From JASLEW01 sp963732005 (GTDB lineage Bacteria > Acidobacteriota > Thermoanaerobaculia > Multivoradales > UBA5704), in NCBI GenBank assembly GCA_963732005.1, contig CAVSXT010000005.1:1364001-1428000 (forward strand): a stretch of 64,000 nt of DNA, written 5' to 3'. This document shows positions 47,601-53,871 of the stretch, in pieces; the stretch's first letter is position 1; each line of letters begins with the position of its first letter. Under the pieces are notes generated by a model. The model made no database searches, had not been told where the DNA came from, and saw only the letters and a list, made by a program, of their open reading frames with translations. Made by a program: the position numbers and the translations under genes.

Positions 47601-50600
47601 AAGCTGCGCGGCTTCCGCATCGAGCTGGGCGAGATCGAGAGCGCCCTGCTGCGCCACCAAGGCGTCGCCGCGGCGGTTGCGGCCCTGGTGGAGGCCGGGC
47701 CGGGCGCGGGTGCGGGACGGCAGCTTGCCGCCTACGTCGTCGCCCGTGCCGGGCTGGCGAACGACGCGAACGACGCGAACGCCGCGAACGACGCGCGGCG
47801 CGCCGAGCTCGCCCGCGAGCTGGTGCCGGAGCTGCGCCGCCTGCTCAAGGCGGCGCTGCCGGAGTACATGGTGCCGGCTGCCTTCGTGCTGCTCGACGGC
47901 CTGCCACTGACGGCGCACGGCAAGGTGGACCGCGCCGCGCTGCCCGCCCCGGACCTGGCGCGGCTCGCGCCGCCGGCCGCCTTCACCGCGCCGCGCACGC
48001 CGCTCGAGGAGAGCCTGTGCGCGATCTGGGCCGACCTCCTGGGGGTCGAGCGGGTCGGGGTGGGCGACAACTTCTTCGAGCTGGGCGGGCACTCGCTGCT
48101 GGCGACCCAGCTCGTCTCGCGCCTTGCCGACCGGTTCGGCGTCGAGCTGCCGTTGCGGGCGCTGTTCGAGGAGCCGACCGTCGCCGGTCTGGCGGAACGC
48201 GTCGCGGAGCTGCTGCCCGCGGGGACCTCGGGGCCGGGTCCACTGCCGCCGCCGCTGCTGCCGGTCGCGCGCGACGCGGCGCTGCCGCTGTCGTACGCCC
48301 AGGAGCGGCTGTGGTTCCTCGACCGCCTCGAGCCCGGCTCGACGACCTACCACATGCCGATCGCGCTCGAGCTGGCGGGGCGGCTGTCTCCGGCTGCCCT
48401 GGCGGCCGCTCTCTCCGGCGTGGTCCGCCGCCACGAGGCGCTGCGGACCACCTTCGTGGAGGTCGCGGGCGACCCGGTGCAGCTTGTCGCCCCGGCGCGG
48501 CTGCTGGCAATCCCGGCGATCGACCTCGGGTCGCTGCCCGAGCCGCGGCGCCGCCAGACGGCGCTGCGGCTGATCGCCGCGGCGGCGCTGCAGCCCTTCG
48601 ACCTTGCCGCGGGGCCGCTGCTGCGGCCGCTCCTGGTACGGCTCGGCCCCGAGCTGCACGTCGCCCTGCTGGCGCTCCATCACATCGTGGCCGACGGCTG
48701 GTCGATGGGCATCCTGGTGCGCGAGCTCGGCGAGATCTACGCCGCGGCGCTCACCGGCAGGGCGCCGGCCCTCGCGCCGCTTGCGGTGCAGTATGCGGAC
48801 TTCGCCGCGTGGCAGCGGCAGTGGCTGGCCGGTCCGGTGCTGGCCCGGCAGATCGCCTGGTGGCGGCAGCAGCTGGCCGGGGCGCCGGCGCTCCTGGATC
48901 TGCCGCTCGATCGGCCGCGCCCGGCGCTCCAGACCCTGCGGGCCGGGCTTCTCCCGGTGACCCTCGCGGCGGAGCTCTCGCGCGGCGTCGCGGCCCTGGG
49001 GCGGGCCCGCGGCGCGACGCCCTTCATGGTGCTGCTGGCGGCGTTCGCCGCGCTCCTGAGTCGTTTCTCCGGGCAGGACGACCTGGTCGTCGGGACGCCG
49101 GTCGCCAACCGCAACCGCACCCCGATCGAGGGCCTGATCGGGTTCTTCGTCAATACGCTGGCCTTGCGGGTGAAGCTGCCGGCCGATGCGAGCTTCGACG
49201 AGCACCTCGGGCGGGTGCGGGAGGTGGCCCTGGGAGGCTACGCGCACCAGGACGTGCCCTTCGAGAAGCTGATCCTCGAGCTGCAGCCGCAACGCAGCCT
49301 CGCGCACTCCGCGCTCTTCCAGGCGATGCTCTCGGTGCAGAACGCGCCGGTGGGGCGGCTCGAGCTGCCCAGGCTGTCGCTCGCGCCGGTGCCGGTCGAG
49401 CTCGGGCGGGCAAAGTTCGACCTGAGCCTCGACCTGGCGGAGGTGCCGGCAGGGCTGGCCACGCTCTGGGAGTACGACGCGGACCTGTTCGACCGGGCCA
49501 CGATCGGGCGCCTCGCAGGCGCGTTCGAGCTGCTGCTCGCGGCGGCGGTCCGCGAGCCGCGCCTGCCGCTCGCGCGCCTGCCGCTGCTCGCGCCGGTCCA
49601 GCGCCACCAGCTCCTCTGGGAGTGGAACGACGAGCAGGGAGTGCCGCGACCGGCGGCCGGCGGCGCCGCGGCCGGCCTGTACGAGCTGTTCGCGGCGAGC
49701 GCCGCGCGCGTCCCGGATGCCGTGGCGCTCTGCTGCTCCGGTGCGGCGGTCTGCCTGAGCTACGCGGAGCTCGCGCGGCGAGCGGGCCATCTGGCGCGTG
49801 CGCTGCGGCGGCGAGGCGTCGGCGCCGACGTGCCGGTGGGCGTGTGCGGCGAGCGCTCGTGCGAGGCGCTGGTCGCCCTGCTGTCGGTGCTCGCGGCGGG
49901 CGGGGCCTGGCTGCCGCTCGACCCGGAGCAGCCGCGAGAGCGGCTGGCCCTGCTGCTGGCCGAGGCGCGGCCAGCGGTCGTGCTGACCCAGGGGCGCAGC
50001 GCCGAGCGGCTGCCGGCCGGCACGCCGGTGCTGGCCGTCGAGAGCGTGCTGTTTGGCGGCGAGGGCGGTGACCGGGGCGAGGGCGGCGACCCGGGCGAGG
50101 GCGGTGACCAGGGTGAGGGCGGACACCGCCGCGGTGACGGCGGCCGCGAGGCGTGGGCGCCGCGCACGGTGCCCGAGGCGCCGGCGGCAGCCGCCACGCT
50201 GCCGGACGCCCTCGCCTATGTGATCTACACCTCGGGATCGACCGGCGCGCCCAAGGGGGTGATGGTCGGGCAGCGGGCGATCGTCGGCGAGATGCTGCGC
50301 ATGGCCGAGTGCCAGCCGCTGACCGCGCGCGACGTCTTCCTGCAACACACGCCGCTATCGTTCGACGCCTCGCTGTGGGAGATCTTCCTGCCCTTCGCCG
50401 CGGGCGCCCGTCTGGTCGTGGCGCGGCCAGGGGAGCACCGGGACGCAGCGGCGCTGGAGCGGGCGGTGGTGGAGGAGCAGGTGACCGTTCTGCAGGTCGT
50501 GCCGTCGATGCTCGGGCCGCTGCTCGACGAGCCGGGGATCGCTGCCCGCGGCAGCCTGCGCCGCCTGGTCTCCGGCGGCGAGGCGCTGCCGGGGCCGCTC

Positions 50601-52856
50601 GCCCGGCAGGCGCTGGCGCGTCTGGACGTGGAGCTGTGGAACCTCTACGGACCGACCGAGTGTGCGATCGATGCGACCTCCTGGCGGTGCGGCGCGGCGG
50701 AGCGGCGCGGTCTGCCGCGCTCGGTGCCGATCGGCCGGCCGCTTCAGGGGGTGCGGGTGCGCGTGCTCGACCGGCGCCTGGAGCTCTCGCCCCTCGGGGT
50801 CCCGGGGGAGCTGTGCGTCGGCGGTGGGGGCCTGGCGCGCGGCTACCTGAGCCGGCCCGACCTCACCGCGGAGAGGTTCGTCCCGGACCCGTACGGCAGC
50901 GAGCCCGGGGAGCGCGTGTACCGGACGGGCGACCTCGTGCGCACCCTGGCCGACGGCTCGCTGGAGTTCCTGCGGCGCGTGGACCAGCAGGTCAAGCTGC
51001 GGGGTGTCCGCATCGAGCTGGGCGAGATCGAGGCGGCGCTCGCGGCGCATCCCGGGGTGGCGCAGGCGGCGGTCGTGCTGGCTGCCGATCCGCCGCGGCT
51101 GGTGGCCTTCGTGGTGGGCCGCGGCATCAGCGCTCCGGGCGCCTCCGAGCTGCGGCGCCACCTGCTGGGGCGGCTGCCCGAGGCCATGGTGCCGGCGGCC
51201 TGGGTGCAGATGACGCCGTTGCCGCTTCTGCCGAGCGGGAAGCTGGATCGCCAGGCGCTCGCCAGCCGCACCCGCGAAGCCTTGGCGCAGCGCGCCACCT
51301 ACCAGGCTCCGCGGACGGCGACCGAGAAGACGATCGCCGCGATCTGGGAGGAGGTGCTCGGGCTGCCGCGGGTCGGAGTGGGCGACGACTTCTTCGCCCT
51401 GGGTGGCCACTCGCTGCTCGCGACGCGGGTGGTGTCGCGCCTGCGTGCCGCCTTCGGGGTGGAGGTGCCATTGCGGGGTCTCTTCGCGGAGCCCGCGCTC
51501 GCGGGGCTCGCGAGGCTGGTCGAGCGCGCCCTGGCGGCCGGGCCGGCCGGCGCTGCGCCGCTGGACGGGGGACCGGTCGAGGAGGTGGCGGCCATCGCGG
51601 AGAGGCTGCGCGCCGACGCGGTCCTCGATGTGGACATCCGGCCGGAGGGTCCTCGCGCCGGTGCCGTCCTCGATCCCGAGGTCCTGGCGGCTCCTCGCGC
51701 GGTACTGCTGACTGGCGCCACCGGCTTCCTCGGCGCCCACTTGCTGCGCGAGCTGATGGAGCAGACTGGCGCCACCGTCTACTGCCTGGTGCGCGCTGAC
51801 GGGCCCGAGCAGGCCCGGCAGCGTCTCCTCGCGGCGGTGCGGCCGCTGGACCTGGCGCCCGAGCAGGTTGCGGCGCGGGTCGTGCCCTTGGCCGGCGATC
51901 TCGCACACCCGTCCTTCGGGCTGGAGCCTGATCTGGTCGATACCCTGGCGCGGGACGTCGAGTTGATCTGGCACAACGGTTCCCTGGTCAACTTTTTGGC
52001 GGCGTATCCGGCGCTGCACGCGGCCAACGTCCTGGGCACGCGCGAGGTCCTGCGCCTTGCCTGCCGGGGTAGGGTCAAGCCGGTGATCTACGTCTCGAGC
52101 CTCGACGTGATCGCCGCCGCCGCGCACGCCGCGGGCGGGACGGTGACGGAGGACGAGCCGTTGGGTGACTGCCGGGGGCTCCAGGGCGGCTACCCGCAGA
52201 GCAAGTGGGTGGCGGAGAAGCTGGTGCGCGCGGCAGGCGAGCGCGGCCTGCCGGTCTGCGTCATGCGGCCGGGTCTGGTGACCGGTGACAGCCGCACCGG
52301 GAGAGGCGGTGGCGGGGACCTGGTCACGCGGCTGCTCGCGTCCATCCTGCGGCTGGGGGCGTTCCCGGAGGGGATAGGCGAGATCGACCTGGTGCCGGTC
52401 GATTTCGTGGCGGCGGCGGCCGTCTGGCTGGCGCGCCGGCGCGCGTCCTTCGGCAGGACCTTCCACCTGACGAACCCGCGGCCGGCTGCGCTCGGCGGCC
52501 TGAGCGGGGGGCTCCGCGCCCGGGGTTACGCGCTCACGCAGGTCTCGGCCGAGCGCTTCCGCATCCTGCTCGCCGCGCAGGTCGCGGCCGACGACTCCCA
52601 TCCGCTGGCGCCCTTCGCGGAGATGTTCGGCGAGAGCCGCCCCCGCCCCTCGGGGGACACCGGCGGCAGGTCGCCGGCCACGGCAGGCGTGCATTGCGAC
52701 AACCGGCAGACCTTCGCTGCGCTCGCCGAGAGCGGGATCGTCTGTCCGCCGGCCGATGCGGCCCTGCTCGCGACCTACTTCTCCTACCTCGAGGGTACGG
52801 GTACAATAACTACGATTTCTGACCGAGGAGGTTCGACAGGCGGATCGGCAAAATAA
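44676..52856 (+). CDS. NRPS termination protein: C-A-T - C-A(Gln-like)-T - thioester reductase
   Basis: The protein is 2726 residues from the coupled GTG. Module one: C (HHIVSDGWS, His 187), A with pocket D-A-L-L-L-G-H-V-A (divergent aliphatic type), T. Module two: C (HHIVADGWS), A with pocket D-A-W-Q-V-G-L-I-D, close to the glutamine code DAWQFGLID of lichenysin-type enzymes, T. It ends in an NAD(P)H-dependent reductase of the thioester-reductase SDR type: VLLTGATGFLGAHLL (residue ~2345) and GGYPQSKWVAEKL (Tyr 2506). This releases the chain as an aldehyde, or as an alcohol after a second reduction. No thioesterase follows. The last ~20 codons leave the usual reductase composition where AT-rich DNA begins. 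Confidence 0.9.
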   Translation: MTKSPAPARERLAELTREQRARLFDQVRKRQQQAPRAGAAAARIPRRPAGLDPVPASFAQERLWFMDRLVPGNPAYNVPLALRIEGGLVPAALAAALGEVVRRHEALRTTFSERDGQPVQVIAPPAARFLLPRVDLGTLPATVRAAAARRLAQEEVERPFDLVRGPLLRTVLLRLGPAEHALLLGMHHIVSDGWSMGVLVREVSALYTHLTQLAAGGGLASPSPLPGLPIQYADFAVWQRGWLTGEVVERQIAYWREQLAGAPAALALPADRPRPAVQTLRGARLQVTFDAGLTHRLGQLARRHEASPYMLLLAGFQALLGRLSGQRDLVVGSPIANRHRTEVEPLIGFFVNTLAMRGDLAGDPPFGELIARTRRTALAAYAHQDLPFERLVGELRPERHLSSTPLFQAVCAMQNAPVGRVELPGIALAPIAATARTVQFDLELHVWEADGELLLVLAYSAELFDAATVCRLAGQLETLLRGALDHEQLPLSALPLLGDGQRHQLLREWNDQPGAPRPAAGGAAADRPGGGAPGEDVLAGLGALGIAGQVAARAALAPAALAVAGPDGELRYGELLARARRLARELLALGIDADVPVGLCAGRSPELAVGALAVLLAGGCYLPLDPAYPEQRLAAIATQSGMPALLLAGGGAERPAWLPGQARVLRLGACEGDAAAAGAAVAAGAAASAAAGLPDAGAAPRPDPLQLAYVIFTSGSTGGPKGVGVSHAGFAGLLRWHLRTYGVSARDRATLICSPAFDASVLELWPFLAAGASLHVPDEEVRLSAPRLLVWLAAEGITVCLLPTPLAEQLIEAAERATPAGLRLRVLLAGGDRLRRAPRRPLPFALVNHYGPTEAAVAATFARIAPAPSHAGGAAAAAAGRPPMIGRPIDGMRAHVVDARFEPAPIGVSGELLLGGAGVARGYLSRPALTAERFVPDPFAAGAGDAGSRLYRTGDLVRVLADGNLDFIGRLDGQVKLRGFRIELGEIESALLRHQGVAAAVAALVEAGPGAGAGRQLAAYVVARAGLANDANDANAANDARRAELARELVPELRRLLKAALPEYMVPAAFVLLDGLPLTAHGKVDRAALPAPDLARLAPPAAFTAPRTPLEESLCAIWADLLGVERVGVGDNFFELGGHSLLATQLVSRLADRFGVELPLRALFEEPTVAGLAERVAELLPAGTSGPGPLPPPLLPVARDAALPLSYAQERLWFLDRLEPGSTTYHMPIALELAGRLSPAALAAALSGVVRRHEALRTTFVEVAGDPVQLVAPARLLAIPAIDLGSLPEPRRRQTALRLIAAAALQPFDLAAGPLLRPLLVRLGPELHVALLALHHIVADGWSMGILVRELGEIYAAALTGRAPALAPLAVQYADFAAWQRQWLAGPVLARQIAWWRQQLAGAPALLDLPLDRPRPALQTLRAGLLPVTLAAELSRGVAALGRARGATPFMVLLAAFAALLSRFSGQDDLVVGTPVANRNRTPIEGLIGFFVNTLALRVKLPADASFDEHLGRVREVALGGYAHQDVPFEKLILELQPQRSLAHSALFQAMLSVQNAPVGRLELPRLSLAPVPVELGRAKFDLSLDLAEVPAGLATLWEYDADLFDRATIGRLAGAFELLLAAAVREPRLPLARLPLLAPVQRHQLLWEWNDEQGVPRPAAGGAAAGLYELFAASAARVPDAVALCCSGAAVCLSYAELARRAGHLARALRRRGVGADVPVGVCGERSCEALVALLSVLAAGGAWLPLDPEQPRERLALLLAEARPAVVLTQGRSAERLPAGTPVLAVESVLFGGEGGDRGEGGDPGEGGDQGEGGHRRGDGGREAWAPRTVPEAPAAAATLPDALAYVIYTSGSTGAPKGVMVGQRAIVGEMLRMAECQPLTARDVFLQHTPLSFDASLWEIFLPFAAGARLVVARPGEHRDAAALERAVVEEQVTVLQVVPSMLGPLLDEPGIAARGSLRRLVSGGEALPGPLARQALARLDVELWNLYGPTECAIDATSWRCGAAERRGLPRSVPIGRPLQGVRVRVLDRRLELSPLGVPGELCVGGGGLARGYLSRPDLTAERFVPDPYGSEPGERVYRTGDLVRTLADGSLEFLRRVDQQVKLRGVRIELGEIEAALAAHPGVAQAAVVLAADPPRLVAFVVGRGISAPGASELRRHLLGRLPEAMVPAAWVQMTPLPLLPSGKLDRQALASRTREALAQRATYQAPRTATEKTIAAIWEEVLGLPRVGVGDDFFALGGHSLLATRVVSRLRAAFGVEVPLRGLFAEPALAGLARLVERALAAGPAGAAPLDGGPVEEVAAIAERLRADAVLDVDIRPEGPRAGAVLDPEVLAAPRAVLLTGATGFLGAHLLRELMEQTGATVYCLVRADGPEQARQRLLAAVRPLDLAPEQVAARVVPLAGDLAHPSFGLEPDLVDTLARDVELIWHNGSLVNFLAAYPALHAANVLGTREVLRLACRGRVKPVIYVSSLDVIAAAAHAAGGTVTEDEPLGDCRGLQGGYPQSKWVAEKLVRAAGERGLPVCVMRPGLVTGDSRTGRGGGGDLVTRLLASILRLGAFPEGIGEIDLVPVDFVAAAAVWLARRRASFGRTFHLTNPRPAALGGLSGGLRARGYALTQVSAERFRILLAAQVAADDSHPLAPFAEMFGESRPRPSGDTGGRSPATAGVHCDNRQTFAALAESGIVCPPADAALLATYFSYLEGTGTITTISDRGGSTGGSAK
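46220..46250 (+). repeat. 31-base exact repeat, copy 1 (C-A linker)
   Basis: The 31 bases here are identical to 49643-49673. Both lie just after the conserved LxEWND end of a condensation domain, within the linker before the adenylation domain, in the two modules of the same gene. This is a plausible homologous-recombination point for swapping A domains. Confidence 0.6.
49643..49673 (+). repeat. 31-base exact repeat, copy 2 (C-A linker)
   Basis: It is identical to 46220-46250 and lies at the equivalent linker of the last module. The bases just upstream (GTGGAACGAC..) are also nearly identical. Confidence 0.6.
50058..50129 (+). repeat. 18-base tandem repeat in the last adenylation domain
   Basis: Four in-frame copies of an 18-base unit encode G-E-G-G-D-R, then the same with P, Q and H-R variants. 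The repeat sits in a loop between the A3 core (TSGSTG) and the preceding strand, so it probably lengthens a surface loop without harming the fold. Confidence 0.75.
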
Positions 52857-52867
52857 AAGAGGGCAAC

Positions 52868-53311
52868 ATGGATAAGAAGAAGCACGACAGCGTAGAAGAA
52901 CAGATCAAAAAGTATATTGCCAGCCAACCCGAACCAAAGCGTAGTGAAATGCTGGCGTTGCACCAGCTCACGCTTCAAGCCTCACCAGCATGTAAATTAT
53001 GGTTCAACGATGGTAAGAACAGCGATGGAAAAATCATTGCTAATCCTAATATAGGATATGGATTTTACGCCATACAGTATGCTGATGGAGCAACCAGGGA
53101 GTTCTATCAAATCGGTTTGAGTGCAAACAAAACTGGCATCTCTGTCTATATCCTTGGTGTCAAGGATAAGACATACTTAGCCAAAACGTATGGGGAAAGA
53201 CTTGGAAGGGCAAGCGTTACTGGGTATTGCATCAAGTTCAAAACTCTAAAAGATATAAACATTGACATACTTGAAGCGGCAATAAAATATGGATTTGAGG
53301 CTCAGAATTGA
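52868..53311 (+). CDS. DUF1801-like protein, AT-rich and probably acquired
   Basis: The protein has 147 residues; the ATG at 52868 follows AGAGGG, 11 bases after the NRPS stop. The sequence (EEQIKKYIASQPEPKRSEMLALHQL, then KLWFNDGKNSDGKIIANPNIGYGFYAIQY, IGLSANKTGISVYI, GRASVTGYCIKFKTL) resembles the DUF1801 family of small alpha/beta proteins of unknown function; the call is from memory and moderate. Codon use and base composition are alien: a 60-base sample (52981-53040) has 24 G+C, against clearly higher values in all neighbours. It is in the NRPS orientation but is unlikely to be a biosynthetic gene. It ends in front of a strong hairpin. Confidence 0.72.
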   Translation: MDKKKHDSVEEQIKKYIASQPEPKRSEMLALHQLTLQASPACKLWFNDGKNSDGKIIANPNIGYGFYAIQYADGATREFYQIGLSANKTGISVYILGVKDKTYLAKTYGERLGRASVTGYCIKFKTLKDINIDILEAAIKYGFEAQN

Positions 53312-53353
53312 AGCGCGCGTTCGGCGATCCGCAAGCAGCTCGGGCAGGTGCCG

Positions 53354-53430
53354 CGCCTGATGGAAACAGCGGACCAAACGAGGGCCGCCCGCGTCGCTGT
53401 GAAGCCCCCAGTCCGCTGTTTCCACAGGCG
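53354..53430. repeat. Imperfect inverted repeat, 20-bp stem with one bulged base
   Basis: The left arm CGCCTG-A-TGGAAACAGCGGAC (53354-53374) pairs with GTCCGCTGTTTCCACAGGCG (53411-53430) over 20 bp with a single extrahelical A at 53360. The loop is 36 bases. It lies between two converging genes, the AT-rich gene and the lanthipeptide-like gene. No U-run follows, so it is not a standard terminator. A mobile-element remnant or recombination site is possible. The rest of 53312-53502 holds nothing else I can identify. Confidence 0.6.
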
Positions 53431-53502
53431 CTCGTCCCTTCCCAATGGAGGGATCAGCTCGCACGCCGCACCCCCCTCAGAGAGGGGTGGCTGGCCAGAA
53501 GG

Positions 53503-53661
53503 TCAGCAGGCCGGGTTGGTCGAGCAGGTGTATGGCGTGTGGCTGGTACATACGTTGCCGGTGGAGAAGTTGACGGCGCCCTTGACAGCGCCCTGCTCCA
53601 GCCGGTCGAGACGGCGAACGGTCTCGCGATCGAGAGTGATCCTGCGCTCCTGCTTTTTCAC
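53503..53661 (-). CDS. Lanthipeptide-like (class I type leader) RiPP precursor peptide
   Basis: The peptide is 52 residues from the GTG at 53661, with AAGGAG eight bases upstream and a promoter at 53715-53742. The leader starts KKQERRITLDRETVRRLDRL. This fits the L-(D/N)-(R/K)-E-T-(I/V/L)-x-x-L pattern of class I lanthipeptide leaders common in Bacteroidota and Acidobacteriota. The core (VNFSTGNVCTSHTPYTCSTNPAC) has three Cys and eight Ser/Thr, enough for three (methyl)lanthionine rings. The residue pattern before the core (QGAVKGAVN) could hold the cleavage site; there is no Gly-Gly. No LanB, LanC, LanT or protease gene is nearby, so it would need enzymes from elsewhere. Confidence 0.75.
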   Translation of the reverse strand: MKKQERRITLDRETVRRLDRLEQGAVKGAVNFSTGNVCTSHTPYTCSTNPAC

Positions 53662-53714
53662 GATGTGTCTCCTTTTGCGCCGCGCGTGCGTCGGTTGCAG
53701 ACGGCGTCTCTCTA

Positions 53715-53742
53715 CTTATAGAGGTGAGGGGCGGGCATTCAA
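53715..53742 (-). promoter_or_regulatory. Sigma70-like promoter for the lanthipeptide-like gene
   Basis: On the minus strand TTGAAT (53742-53737) and TATAAG (53720-53715) are separated by 16 bases. Transcription would begin about 45 bases before the GTG. The rest of 53662-53871 carries only the ribosome binding site and the start region of the helicase gene on the other strand. Confidence 0.55.
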
Positions 53743-53871
53743 AGGAGACAGGCGGCGGCCGGCGGATGCCCCCGCGACGGGGCCGCTCGGCAGCGGCGGC
53801 CGGTCCCCCCTGAAGGTGCCCGCCGGGAAGGGCAGGGAGACGTAGACGATCCCTCCTGTACAATGGCGTGA

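Noticed and set aside
51700..52790. C-terminal thioesterase
   Set aside because: There is no GxSxG with Asp/His. The domain has a Rossmann GATGFLG and YxxxK, so it is a reductase.
53354..53430. Integron attC site after the AT-rich gene
   Set aside because: The arms fold well but the required RYYYAAC and GTTRRRY core boxes are missing, and there is no integrase or second cassette.
53308..53721. 137-codon plus-strand frame between the AT-rich gene and the helicase
   Set aside because: Its composition is random, it has no ribosome binding site, and it is antisense to the lanthipeptide-like gene and runs through the hairpin.
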